Source: Vibrio sp. HI00D65 (GTDB lineage Bacteria; Pseudomonadota; Gammaproteobacteria; Enterobacterales; Vibrionaceae). From it: a DNA stretch of 64,000 nucleotides. The notes beneath the pieces were generated by a model that saw only the letters and a program-made list of their open reading frames with translations, searched no databases and had not been told where the DNA came from. The stretch covers positions 124,001-188,000 of the forward strand of contig NZ_LWEH01000255.1 of NCBI RefSeq assembly GCF_001635455.1, written 5' to 3'. The position numbers and the translations under genes are program-made. Of the stretch, positions 16,120 through 24,971 are shown piece after piece (position 1 is the first letter of the stretch; every line of letters begins with the position of its first letter).

Positions 16120-18810
16120 ATGACACAATTAACAGTTAAAGCACTGAGTGAAGAGATTGGTACGCCAGTTGACCGCTTAATTGAACAACTTGCTGATGCA
16201 GGCATGAAGAAATCAGGGTCGGATCAAGTAACTGATTCAGAGAAGCAAACATTGCTAACGCACCTTAAAAAGGAGCATGGCGATACTTCTGGTGAAGCAG
16301 AGCCGACTCGTTTAACTCTTCAACGCAAGACCCGCAGCACGCTAAGTGTTGCCGCTGGAGGCGGTAAGAGTAAGGATGTTCAAGTAGAGGTACGTAAAAA
16401 GCGTACTTACGTGAAGCGCAGCGCTATTGAAGATGAAGCGAAACGTGAAGCTGAGGAAGCAGCGAAGCGTGAAGCGGAAGAGAAAGCACGTAAAGAAGCT
16501 GAAGAGCTTGCGAAACGTGAAGCTGCAGAGAAAGCACAGCGCGAAGCTGATGAGAAAGCAAAACGTGAAGCGGATGCAAAACGTGAAGCTGAAGAAAAAG
16601 CTCAACGCGCCCAAGCTGAAAAGGCTAAAAAAGACATGAATTCAAAAAATGCAGACGCTAACGCACAAGCGAAAAAAGAAGCGGATGAACTAAAAGCTCG
16701 TCAAGAGCAAGAAGCACAGCGTAAAGCTGAAGCTGAAGCGGCGAAGCTAGTTGAAGAAGCTCGTAAACTAGCTGAAGAGAACGAAGCGCGCTGGTCTGAA
16801 GAAGAGCAGAAGAAGAAAGAACAAGAGAAGTCTGCGGACTACCACGTGACAACTTCTACTTACGCTCGTGAAGCTGAAGATGCAGCTGACCAGAAAGAAG
16901 AAAAAGCGCCTCGTCGTCGTAAAAAGAAAGCAGCTCCAGCTAACCAACCTGGCAACAACCGTGGTGGTCGTAACCAGCGTGGTCGTGGTGCTAAAGGTAA
17001 GCTTGCTAAACCAACTTCAATGCAGCAAGGCTTCGACAAGTCAGCAACTGTTGCTAAATCTGACGTTGCTATCGGCGAAACTATCGTTGTATCTGAACTG
17101 GCTAGCAAAATGTCAGTTAAAGCAACTGAAGTTATCAAAGTAATGATGAAGATGGGCGCTATGGCGACTATCAACCAAGTGATCGACCAAGAAACAGCAC
17201 AACTTGTTGCTGAAGAAATGGGTCACAAGGTAATCCTACGTAAAGAAAACGAGCTTGAAGAAGCAGTACTAGCCGATCGTGATAACGATGCTATCGCTGA
17301 AGGTCGTGCTCCAGTTGTTACTATCATGGGTCACGTTGACCACGGTAAAACATCGACACTTGACTACATTCGTAAAGCACACGTTGCTTCTGGCGAAGCT
17401 GGCGGTATCACGCAGCACATCGGTGCTTACCACGTAGATACTGACAACGGCATGATCACTTTCCTTGATACTCCTGGACACGCTGCATTTACTGCAATGC
17501 GTGCTCGTGGTGCTCAAGCGACAGATATCGTTGTACTAGTTGTTGCAGCAGACGATGGCGTAATGCCACAAACAATCGAAGCGATCCAGCACGCGAAAGC
17601 GGCAGGCGTTCCTCTGATTGTTGCTGTGAACAAGATCGATAAAGAGGGTGCAAACCCAGACAACGTTAAGAATGAGCTAGCTCAATACGACGTAATCCCT
17701 GAAGAGTGGGGCGGTGAGAACATGTTTGTTCACATCTCTGCTAAACAGGGTACAAACATCGATGGCCTTCTAGAAGCAATCCTTCTTCAGTCTGAAGTTC
17801 TTGAACTGACTGCAGTTAAAGAAGGCATGGCATCTGGTGTTGTTGTTGAATCTCGTCTTGATAAAGGCCGCGGTCCAGTTGCAACAATCCTAGTTCAGTC
17901 TGGTACTCTAAATAAAGGCGACATCGTTCTTTGTGGTCAAGAGTACGGCCGTGTTCGTGCAATGCGCGATGAAAACGGTAAAGAAGTAGCGACAGCGGGT
18001 CCTTCTATCCCAGTAGAGATTCTAGGTCTTTCTGGTGTACCAGCTTCAGGTGATGAAGCAACAGTAGTACGTGATGAGCGTAAAGCTCGTGAAGTTGCGA
18101 ACTACCGTCAAGGTAAATTCCGTGAAGTTAAACTAGCTCGTCAACAGAAAGCGAAACTAGAGAACATGTTCTCTAACATGGCTGCTGGTGAAGTTGCTGA
18201 ACTGAACGTAGTACTAAAAGCTGACGTTCAAGGTTCTGTAGAAGCAATCGCTGACTCTCTACTGAAACTATCAACTGATGAAGTTAAAGTGAACATCGTA
18301 GGTTCTGGTGTTGGTGGTATTACTGAAACTGACGCAACACTTGCAGCAGCTTCTAACGCTATCATCCTTGGTTTCAACGTTCGTGCTGACGCAACTGCGC
18401 GTAACACGGTTCAGAACGAAAACCTAGATCTACGTTACTACTCAATCATTTACCAACTGATCGACGAAGTGAAACAGGCAATGGGCGGTATGCTTGCACC
18501 TGAATTCAAACAAGAGATCATTGGTCTTGCTGAAGTTCGTGACGTATTTAAGTCACCTAAACTTGGCGCGATCGCTGGTTCTATGGTTACTGAAGGCGTA
18601 ATTAAGCGTAACAACCCAATCCGCGTACTGCGCGACAACGTTGTTATCTACGAAGGTGAACTAGAGTCACTTCGTCGCTTTAAAGATGACGTTCAAGAAG
18701 TTAAGAATGGTTACGAGTGTGGTATCGGCGTTAAGAACTACAACGACGTACGCGTTGGTGACCAGATCGAAGTATTCGAAATCGTTGAGGTTAAACGTAC
18801 TCTAGACTAA
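16120..18810 (+). CDS. infB: Translation initiation factor IF-2
   Basis: GTPase that brings fMet-tRNA to the 30S subunit. At 896 residues it matches the long gammaproteobacterial form (E. coli 890). The N-terminal region has a small IF2_N domain and a long helical stretch (about 100-260) made of near-repeats of Arg, Glu, Ala and Lys, then a basic patch. The G domain starts near residue 400 with GHVDHGKT, DTPGH and NKID. The conserved C-terminal fMet-tRNA binding domain is present. The number of charged repeats is the part most likely to vary between strains. Confidence 0.98.
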   Translation: MTQLTVKALSEEIGTPVDRLIEQLADAGMKKSGSDQVTDSEKQTLLTHLKKEHGDTSGEAEPTRLTLQRKTRSTLSVAAGGGKSKDVQVEVRKKRTYVKRSAIEDEAKREAEEAAKREAEEKARKEAEELAKREAAEKAQREADEKAKREADAKREAEEKAQRAQAEKAKKDMNSKNADANAQAKKEADELKARQEQEAQRKAEAEAAKLVEEARKLAEENEARWSEEEQKKKEQEKSADYHVTTSTYAREAEDAADQKEEKAPRRRKKKAAPANQPGNNRGGRNQRGRGAKGKLAKPTSMQQGFDKSATVAKSDVAIGETIVVSELASKMSVKATEVIKVMMKMGAMATINQVIDQETAQLVAEEMGHKVILRKENELEEAVLADRDNDAIAEGRAPVVTIMGHVDHGKTSTLDYIRKAHVASGEAGGITQHIGAYHVDTDNGMITFLDTPGHAAFTAMRARGAQATDIVVLVVAADDGVMPQTIEAIQHAKAAGVPLIVAVNKIDKEGANPDNVKNELAQYDVIPEEWGGENMFVHISAKQGTNIDGLLEAILLQSEVLELTAVKEGMASGVVVESRLDKGRGPVATILVQSGTLNKGDIVLCGQEYGRVRAMRDENGKEVATAGPSIPVEILGLSGVPASGDEATVVRDERKAREVANYRQGKFREVKLARQQKAKLENMFSNMAAGEVAELNVVLKADVQGSVEAIADSLLKLSTDEVKVNIVGSGVGGITETDATLAAASNAIILGFNVRADATARNTVQNENLDLRYYSIIYQLIDEVKQAMGGMLAPEFKQEIIGLAEVRDVFKSPKLGAIAGSMVTEGVIKRNNPIRVLRDNVVIYEGELESLRRFKDDVQEVKNGYECGIGVKNYNDVRVGDQIEVFEIVEVKRTLD

Positions 18811-18891
18811 TCGTCTGTACGACTCGACATATTGACTAAGGTTACTAACATTACTAGTAAAGGTAAGAAGTAATCGGTTGTTGAATACACC

Positions 18892-18922
18892 ATGGGGGGC
18901 TGGTAATTACCAAGCCCCCCAT
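18892..18922 (+). other. Very strong GC hairpin between infB and rbfA
   Basis: ATGGGGGGCTGGT and ACCAAGCCCCCCAT form a near-perfect stem with an AATT loop and one bulged A. It is followed by a short mixed pyrimidine stretch (ATCTTTCT), so it is a weak terminator, a processing site or an mRNA-end stabiliser inside the operon. Confidence 0.7.
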
Positions 18923-18943
18923 CTTTCTAAGTGAGAAAAGAAA

Positions 18944-19357
18944 ATGTCAAAAGAATTTAGCCGCACACAACGTGTGTCTCAGCAGCTTCAAAAAGAGCTT
19001 GCTCTTATCCTACAACGTGAAGTTCGTGACTCACGTATCGGTATGGTAACGATCTCAGACGTAGAAGTGTCTCGTGACCTTGCGTACGCAAAAGTTTTCG
19101 TTACTTTCCTGTGTATTGGTGAGCAAACACCTGAATCATGCCTTGCTGCTCTTAAAGAGCATGAAGTGCCAATCCGTATGGCTCTAGGCAAGCGTATTCG
19201 TCACCGTCTAACACCTGAAGTACGTTTTACTTACGACAACACACTAGTAGAAGGCATGCGTATGTCCAACCTAGTAAGTGAAGTTCTGAATGACGACAAG
19301 CGTAAGCAAGAAGCTGCTGGCCGTACTGACGAAACTCAGTCTAAGGGCGAAGAGTAA
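18944..19357 (+). CDS. rbfA: Ribosome-binding factor A
   Basis: Binds the 30S subunit during maturation of the 16S 5' end and in cold adaptation. The 137 residues show the KH-like fold with SREFSRTQRVSQQLQKELA-type N-terminus and the ...RIRHRLTPEVRF motif near residue 85. The last base of its stop codon is the first base of the truB start codon, so the two are translationally coupled. Confidence 0.97.
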   Translation: MSKEFSRTQRVSQQLQKELALILQREVRDSRIGMVTISDVEVSRDLAYAKVFVTFLCIGEQTPESCLAALKEHEVPIRMALGKRIRHRLTPEVRFTYDNTLVEGMRMSNLVSEVLNDDKRKQEAAGRTDETQSKGEE

Positions 19358-20310
19358 TGGCTCGCCGTCGTAAAGGTCGCCCTATTAACGGGGTAATTCT
19401 TTTAGATAAGTCAACTGGCATTTCATCTAATGATGCACTGCAAAAAGTAAAACGTATTTACTTTGCAGAGAAGGCGGGGCATACAGGTGCACTGGATCCT
19501 CTTGCGACTGGCATGCTGCCAATCTGTCTTGGTGAAGCAACGAAGTTCTCTCAGTTTCTTCTAGATTCTGATAAGCGCTACGTTGTGATTGCAAAGCTTG
19601 GTGAGCGTACCAATACTTCGGACTCTGATGGTGAAGTAGTTGAAACTCGTGAAGTGAATGTGACTCAAGAGCAACTTGAACGTTGCATTGAAAGCTTCAA
19701 AGGTGAAACTGACCAAGTTCCGTCAATGTTCTCTGCGTTGAAGTACCAAGGTAAGCCACTGTACGAGTACGCTCGTGCTGGTATCGAAGTGCCACGTGAA
19801 TCACGTAAGATCACTGTCTACTCGATTGATCTGCTTCGCTTTGAAGGTGATGAAGTTGAGATGGAAGTGCACTGTTCGAAAGGCACTTATATCCGTACGA
19901 TCACGGATGACCTTGGCGAAATGCTAGGTTGTGGTGCTCACGTCACCATGCTTCGTCGTACTGGTGTTGCAAAATACCCTTACGAGCGCATGGTAACATT
20001 AGAGCAGCTCAACGAGATCTTAGAGCAAGCACAGGAGCAAGATATTGCACCTAAAGAGTTGCTTGATCCGTTATTGATGCCAATGGATACTGCCGTTGAA
20101 GATCTACCAGAAGTTAATTTGAATGCGGAGCTGACTGACCTAGTTCAGCACGGTATGCCTGTTCAAGTTGCTGGTGCGCCAACAGAAGGTACGGTTCGTA
20201 TGACAAGCGGTGAAGAGAAGCTGTTTGTTGGTGTTGCTCAGATTGCTGACGATGGTCGAGTTGCACCAAAGCGTTTGGTTGTTTTCAGAGATGAAGAGGC
20301 ACAAGCATAA
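19357..20310 (+). CDS. truB: tRNA pseudouridine(55) synthase
   Basis: Makes pseudouridine 55 in the T-loop of tRNAs. The 317-residue protein has the GHTGALDPLATG catalytic motif near residue 40 (catalytic Asp in LDP) and a C-terminal PUA-like domain. The ATG overlaps the rbfA stop by one base. E. coli TruB is 314 residues. Confidence 0.97.
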   Translation: MARRRKGRPINGVILLDKSTGISSNDALQKVKRIYFAEKAGHTGALDPLATGMLPICLGEATKFSQFLLDSDKRYVVIAKLGERTNTSDSDGEVVETREVNVTQEQLERCIESFKGETDQVPSMFSALKYQGKPLYEYARAGIEVPRESRKITVYSIDLLRFEGDEVEMEVHCSKGTYIRTITDDLGEMLGCGAHVTMLRRTGVAKYPYERMVTLEQLNEILEQAQEQDIAPKELLDPLLMPMDTAVEDLPEVNLNAELTDLVQHGMPVQVAGAPTEGTVRMTSGEEKLFVGVAQIADDGRVAPKRLVVFRDEEAQA

Positions 20311-20367
20311 CGCTTAAACCGAGTTAGGTATTGGTATTTTGCTTTGAAAAGCGAATCAATAAAATAG

Positions 20368-20403
20368 AAAGCGAGCGCTTAATTTAAGCGCTTCGCTTTT
20401 TTC
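20368..20403 (+). terminator. Intrinsic terminator after truB
   Basis: A long stem built from AAAGCG, AGCGCTTAA, TTAAGCGCT and CGCTTT with one bulge, followed by T-run TTTTTT. Confidence 0.85.
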
Positions 20404-20426
20404 GTTTCTAAGGCCATCGATTGTTA

Positions 20427-20455
20427 TTGCACCAACTGACAAACTTCCCTATAAT
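20427..20455 (+). promoter_or_regulatory. Sigma-70 promoter of rpsO
   Basis: TTGCAC (20427-20432), 17-bp spacer, perfect TATAAT (20450-20455). The transcript would start near 20462, about 67 nt before rpsO. In E. coli the rpsO leader is bound by S15 for autoregulation; I did not resolve the pseudoknot here. Confidence 0.8.
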
Positions 20456-20528
20456 CCTCGGTTCGCGTAGCGGCTGAATCAGAGATTGGCTGCTACAAAT
20501 ATTAAACTACTCTTATCAGGAGAGAATT

Positions 20529-20798
20529 ATGTCTCTGAATGCAGAAACTAAAGCAGCAATCGTTGCAGAATACGCGCGCTCTGAAGGCGACACAGGTTCA
20601 CCAGAAGTACAAGTAGCACTACTTACTGCTTCTATCAACCACCTACAAGGTCACTTCAAAGCTCACAAAGGCGATCACCACAGCCGTCGTGGTCTTCTAC
20701 GTATGGTTTCTAGCCGTCGTAAGCTTCTTGACTACCTGAAAGGTAAAGACCTTTCTCGTTACCAAGACCTAATCAAGCGCCTAGGCCTACGTCGTTAA
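20529..20798 (+). CDS. rpsO: 30S ribosomal protein S15
   Basis: Primary 16S rRNA-binding protein of the 30S platform. 89 residues, the exact family length, with the conserved four-helix sequence including GSPEVQVALLT and the HHSRRGLLRMVSSRRKLLDYL region. The start follows AGGAGAG. Codon use is highly biased. Confidence 0.98.
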   Translation: MSLNAETKAAIVAEYARSEGDTGSPEVQVALLTASINHLQGHFKAHKGDHHSRRGLLRMVSSRRKLLDYLKGKDLSRYQDLIKRLGLRR

Positions 20799-20826
20799 TA
20801 GCGATGTCTGCAAAGACTGTTTGAAG

Positions 20827-20855
20827 AAAAAGGAGCATTTATTGCTCCTTTTTTT
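20827..20855 (+). terminator. Terminator between rpsO and pnp
   Basis: AAAAAGGAGCA pairs with TGCTCCTTTTT with a run of seven T. Read-through to pnp is expected, as in E. coli. Confidence 0.88.
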
Positions 20856-20998
20856 GTATCTGAAAGACAGAGTTTTAACTATTTCACGGAGCTTTTTCAG
20901 TACGAAAATATCCCTGTATATAAAAATAGTTTATACTATGCCTCGCCTGTACAGCTAACTGTATAGGTATTATACGACCCAGAAGTTACAGTCACAGA

Positions 20999-21096
20999 TG
21001 TCGGCCAATAGGTCGCGACTATTCAAAGTGGATGTACGCTGTATTTTTTCGATACAGCGAATCAATTCCGTCTGCTTCGACTAGTCGCGATTGGTG
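20999..21096 (+). promoter_or_regulatory. Long stem-loop in the pnp leader (probable RNase III site)
   Basis: TCGCGACTA (21013-21021) pairs with TAGTCGCGA (21082-21090), extended outward by CCAA/TTGG with a bulge. A nested hairpin CGCTGTAT/ATACAGCG lies near 21038-21060. In E. coli, RNase III cuts a long leader stem of pnp and PNPase then represses its own translation. The position and shape match that scheme; the cleavage is inferred. Confidence 0.6.
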
Positions 21097-21153
21097 ATTT
21101 TTGGGTTTCAACTTACTGACTCTAAAGAACAATCTTTAGGTAAAGGAAATACA

Positions 21154-23274
21154 ATGTTTGAGAAACCAGTTGTAAAAACGTTTCAGTACGGTAACCACAC
21201 AGTTACTCTAGAAACTGGCGTTATTGCTCGTCAAGCTACTGCAGCAGTTATGGTAACAATGGACGATACTTCAGTATTCGTATCTGTTGTTGGTAAAAAA
21301 GAAGCGGTACAAGGTCAAGACTTTTTCCCTCTAACGGTTAACTACCAAGAGCGTACATACGCTGCTGGTAAAATCCCAGGTGGCTTCTTCAAGCGTGAAG
21401 GTCGTCCATCAGAAGGCGAAACACTAACGGCTCGTCTAATCGACCGTCCAATTCGTCCTCTTTTCCCTGATGCATTCAAGAACGAAGTTCAAGTTATCGC
21501 TACAGTAATGTCTGTAAACCCAGACGTTCAGCCTGACATGGTAACAATGATCGGTACTTCTGCAGCACTTGCTATCTCTGGTATCCCGTTCAACGGTCCT
21601 ATCGGTGCAGCACGTGTTGGTCACATCGACGGTCAACTAGTACTTAACCCAAGCAACACTGAGTTAGAAACGTCTAAGCTTGACCTTGTTGTTTCTGGTA
21701 CTGCTGGCGCGGTTCTAATGGTTGAATCTGAAGCAGACAACCTAACAGAAGAAGAGATGCTATCAGCGGTAGTATTTGGTCACGATCAACAACAAGTTGT
21801 TATCAACGCGATCAACGAATTCGCAGCTGAAGTTGCTACTCCTGCATGGGATTGGGTTGCTCCAGAAGAGAACACTGCGCTTAACACTCGCATCGCTGAG
21901 CTTGCAGAAGCTAAGCTAGTTGAAGCGTACCAAATCACAGAGAAAATGACTCGTTACGACCGTATCCACGAGATCGCGGCTGAAGTTAACGAAGTGCTAG
22001 TATCTGAAGATGAAGAAGTGAACCTAAAAGAAGTTCACTCTATCTTCCACGACCTAGAGAAAACTGTTGTACGTCGCAGCATCATCGCTGGTAACCCACG
22101 TATCGATGGCCGTGAAAAAGACATGGTTCGTGCACTAGACGTTCGCACTGGCGTTCTTCCACGTACTCACGGTTCTTCTCTATTCACCCGTGGTGAAACT
22201 CAAGCTATCGTTACTGCTACGCTTGGCACACAACGTGACGCTCAAATCATCGATGAGCTGACAGGCGAGCGTAAAGACAACTTCCTACTACACTACAACT
22301 TCCCTCCATACTGTGTTGGCGAAACTGGTTTTGTAGGTTCTCCTAAGCGTCGTGAAATCGGCCACGGTAAACTAGCTAAGCGTGGTATCGCTGCAGTAAT
22401 GCCTTCTGTTGATGAATTCCCATACACAGTTCGTGTTGTATCGGAAATCACTGAATCTAACGGTTCTTCTTCAATGGCTTCTGTATGTGGTACATCTCTA
22501 GCACTTATGGATGCTGGTGTTCCAATCAAGTCTTCTGTTGCGGGTATCGCAATGGGTCTTGTTAAAGAAGGCGACGACTTCGTAGTTCTTTCTGACATCC
22601 TTGGTGACGAAGACCACCTAGGTGACATGGACTTTAAAGTAGCAGGTACTAACGACGGTATCACTGCACTTCAAATGGACATCAAGATCGAAGGTATCAC
22701 TAAAGAGATCATGCAAATTGCTCTTAACCAAGCGCAAGGTGCACGTAAGCACATCCTTTCTGTAATGGATGAAGCTATCTCTGGTGCTCGTGAAGAGATC
22801 TCTGAATTCGCTCCACGTATCCACACAATGAAAATCAGCTCTGATAAGATCAAAGATGTTATCGGCAAAGGCGGCGCAGTTATCCGTGCTCTTTGTGAAG
22901 AAACTGGTACTACAATCGAAATCGAAGATGACGGCACAATCAAGATTGCAGCTACTGAAGGCGCAGCTGCGAAAGAAGCTATCCGTCGTATCGAAGAGAT
23001 CACAGCTGAAGTTGAAGTTGGCCGCATTTACCAAGGTAAAGTTGCTCGTCTTGCTGACTTCGGTGCATTCGTAACTATCCTTCCAGGTAAAGATGGTCTA
23101 GTACACATCTCTCAAATCGCTGACAAGCGCGTTGAGAAAGTGTCTGACTACCTAACTGAAGGTCAAGAAGTGCCTGTTAAGGTTCTTGAGATTGACCGTC
23201 AAGGCCGTGTACGTCTAAGCATGAAAGAAGCAGTTGAAACGCCAGCTGAAGGCGAAGCACCTGCTGCTGAGTAA
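21154..23274 (+). CDS. pnp: Polyribonucleotide nucleotidyltransferase (PNPase)
   Basis: 3'-5' phosphorolytic exoribonuclease and degradosome component. The frame is open from 21091, but the ATG at 21154 follows AAAGGAA and begins with the family start MFEKPVVKTFQYG. The 706 residues contain two RNase PH domains (about 10-230 and 315-540), a KH domain (about 555-615, with IGKGGAVIRAL) and an S1 domain (about 620-690, with GRIYQGKVARLADFGAFV). The intact phosphate site lies in the second PH domain. Confidence 0.97.
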   Translation: MFEKPVVKTFQYGNHTVTLETGVIARQATAAVMVTMDDTSVFVSVVGKKEAVQGQDFFPLTVNYQERTYAAGKIPGGFFKREGRPSEGETLTARLIDRPIRPLFPDAFKNEVQVIATVMSVNPDVQPDMVTMIGTSAALAISGIPFNGPIGAARVGHIDGQLVLNPSNTELETSKLDLVVSGTAGAVLMVESEADNLTEEEMLSAVVFGHDQQQVVINAINEFAAEVATPAWDWVAPEENTALNTRIAELAEAKLVEAYQITEKMTRYDRIHEIAAEVNEVLVSEDEEVNLKEVHSIFHDLEKTVVRRSIIAGNPRIDGREKDMVRALDVRTGVLPRTHGSSLFTRGETQAIVTATLGTQRDAQIIDELTGERKDNFLLHYNFPPYCVGETGFVGSPKRREIGHGKLAKRGIAAVMPSVDEFPYTVRVVSEITESNGSSSMASVCGTSLALMDAGVPIKSSVAGIAMGLVKEGDDFVVLSDILGDEDHLGDMDFKVAGTNDGITALQMDIKIEGITKEIMQIALNQAQGARKHILSVMDEAISGAREEISEFAPRIHTMKISSDKIKDVIGKGGAVIRALCEETGTTIEIEDDGTIKIAATEGAAAKEAIRRIEEITAEVEVGRIYQGKVARLADFGAFVTILPGKDGLVHISQIADKRVEKVSDYLTEGQEVPVKVLEIDRQGRVRLSMKEAVETPAEGEAPAAE

Positions 23275-23342
23275 TTCTCAGTGTGTCGATAGTAATATCG
23301 CTTTTTAGTGATTTTTAACCTATCGTCAACAAAGCATGTTAT

Positions 23343-23369
23343 AAAGGGGAGCATATCGCTCCCCTTTTT
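23343..23369 (+). terminator. Intrinsic terminator after pnp
   Basis: AAAGGGGAGC and GCTCCCCTTT around a 5-nt loop, then a T-run. nlpI begins 30 bp later. Confidence 0.88.
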
Positions 23370-23398
23370 AATTGCGGTCATAACAGGAGTAATTATTT

Positions 23399-24322
23399 GT
23401 GAAATGGTTTCAAACCGCGAGTATGTGTTTTCTGCTTGTACTAACTGGTTGTGCAACAACATCAGATAACGCCTCAAGTTGGGTTTACCCGCCAATGGCT
23501 GTGCCACTGCAACCGAGCGTTCAGCAAGAAGTTCAGGTTGCACGTTTGAGTCAGCTACTGCAGCGCCCAGATCTGAATGATGAAGTTAGAGCTAAGATGC
23601 TGTTTGAACGTGGTAACTACTACGACAGTGTCGGCCTGAGGGATTTAGCGCGTTTAGACTTTAATCAATCTCTTTCATTGAACCCAGCTCAGCCTGATAT
23701 CTTCAACCTTTTGGGTGTCTACTTCACGCAAGTAGGAGAGTTTGATGCGGCTTATGAATCTTTCGACTCTACGCTCGAGCTTGATCCTGCGAATTCATAT
23801 GCAGAGAGAAACCGCGCTATCGCACTCTATTATGGTGAGCGTTACGACTTAGCGAATGAAGAAATGATGAAGCACTACGCCGATGATCCGAGTGATCCAT
23901 TCCGCGCGCTTTGGTTATACATCATTCAGCATGAGCTAACGCCTGAACAAGCTAAGCTTGACCTGCAAAAACGTTATGAGAATCATGACGAGCAGTGGGG
24001 CTGGGTATTGGTCGCTATCATGCTCGATGACATCACTGAAGAACAGGCATTCAAAGCGATCTTAACGGGTACTCGTGACAATACGTTGCTTGCACAGCGC
24101 TTAACCGAGACATACTTCTATCTGGCTAAGCGTTACCACATGAACGGTGACTACGCGAATGCGATCTCTTTGTATAAGTTGTCGGTCTCTTTTAACGTAT
24201 TTGAATACGTAGAGCATCGTTACTCTTTCTTAGAGTTGAGCCGTATTTTCACTACGCTAAAAGCAGAGCACCTCGCTCAAGCTAAGCTGGCTGAAGCAGA
24301 GCAAGCAGCTGATGCTCGCTAA
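23399..24322 (+). CDS. nlpI: Lipoprotein NlpI
   Basis: Outer-membrane lipoprotein with TPR repeats; in E. coli it is an adaptor that delivers the endopeptidase MepS to the protease Prc. The start is GTG at 23399 with AGGAG 9 nt upstream. The lipobox LTGC puts the lipidated Cys at residue 18. TPR-like helices are visible at about 60-165 (for example LARLDFNQSLSLNPAQPDIF and AYESFDSTLELDPANSYAE). 307 residues against 294 in E. coli. It follows pnp as in other Enterobacterales and Vibrio. Confidence 0.95.
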   Translation: MKWFQTASMCFLLVLTGCATTSDNASSWVYPPMAVPLQPSVQQEVQVARLSQLLQRPDLNDEVRAKMLFERGNYYDSVGLRDLARLDFNQSLSLNPAQPDIFNLLGVYFTQVGEFDAAYESFDSTLELDPANSYAERNRAIALYYGERYDLANEEMMKHYADDPSDPFRALWLYIIQHELTPEQAKLDLQKRYENHDEQWGWVLVAIMLDDITEEQAFKAILTGTRDNTLLAQRLTETYFYLAKRYHMNGDYANAISLYKLSVSFNVFEYVEHRYSFLELSRIFTTLKAEHLAQAKLAEAEQAADAR

Positions 24323-24341
24323 ATAGATTATTTTTACTACT

Positions 24342-24369
24342 AAAGCCGCTGCCAGTCAGCGGCTTTTTT
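24342..24369 (+). terminator. Intrinsic terminator of nlpI
   Basis: AAAGCCGCTG and CAGCGGCTTT around CCAGT, followed by a T-run. Confidence 0.9.
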
Positions 24370-24409
24370 GTGCCTACCTTTTATGATCTTTGTCTCGTTT
24401 GGGATTGCT

Positions 24410-24450
24410 TTTTATTTAAACAGGATTAAAATAGTTAGCCTTGCTAACTA
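24410..24450 (+). promoter_or_regulatory. Promoter and operator copy 1 of the marR-type gene
   Basis: TTGCTT, 16-bp spacer and TAAAAT (24427-24432) form a plausible promoter. The perfect dyad TAGTTAGC-CTT-GCTAACTA (24432-24450) lies on its start site. A near-identical sequence recurs before the exporter gene at 24898-24916. Confidence 0.7.
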
Positions 24451-24475
24451 AATGCCATTCTTTGATTGGGTGAGT

Positions 24476-24883
24476 ATGCTAAACCAGAACTTAGAAAAGA
24501 TAGAACGCTTCGCCTCGAAAGTATGGCGGACACAGGTAAATGAAGATCCTATCTGCCAGTTGAGCTTTAACGAATATGATTACTTGAAGGTGATTCAGGC
24601 GTCTCCTGAGCCGATTCGATTGACCGATCTTGCTGTTGAAATGCAGGTGACCAAGCCTTCAGCGACGACTATGGTACAAAGGCTTGAGAGAAAAGGCCTT
24701 GTGGAGCGTAAAGCGTCACTGGAAGACGCGAGATCTAAACTCGTGGTACTGACCCACAAAGCAGAACTAGGTTTAGAAGAAGAGAGCAAGGTCTATCAAG
24801 TGATGGCACAAATACTGGAAAGTCGTTTGTCTGAGCAAGAGTCTAAGCAACTGAACCAGTTATTAGACAAAGCGTTGAAGTAA
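24476..24883 (+). CDS. MarR-family transcriptional regulator
   Basis: Winged-helix regulator, probably a ligand-sensitive repressor of itself and of the MATE exporter downstream. The winged-helix core is clear (IRLTDLAVEMQVTKPSATTM recognition region, then the wing RKASLEDARSKLV). The start at 24476 (135 residues) was preferred because the ATG at 24452 lies 2 bp after the operator dyad and has no ribosome binding site; neither start has a strong one. Two copies of the same dyad flank the gene. The inducer is unknown. Confidence 0.88.
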   Translation: MLNQNLEKIERFASKVWRTQVNEDPICQLSFNEYDYLKVIQASPEPIRLTDLAVEMQVTKPSATTMVQRLERKGLVERKASLEDARSKLVVLTHKAELGLEEESKVYQVMAQILESRLSEQESKQLNQLLDKALK

Positions 24884-24896
24884 TTAATTTAGATAT

Positions 24897-24917
24897 TTAG
24901 TTAGCCTTATTAACTAA
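24897..24917 (+). promoter_or_regulatory. Operator copy 2 upstream of the MATE exporter
   Basis: TTAGTTA (24897-24903) and TAACTAA (24911-24917) form a dyad. Compared with copy 1, TAGTTAGCCTT and TAACTA are identical and only two central bases differ (GC to AT). Confidence 0.72.
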
Positions 24918-24971
24918 TTTATCGAGTCATGTCCCACTGATATGTGACGCACAATGAAAGTAGAGTAAGAA

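Noticed and set aside
22293..23034. Several minus-strand ORFs of 118-138 codons
   Set aside because: They are antisense shadows of pnp caused by its biased codon use.
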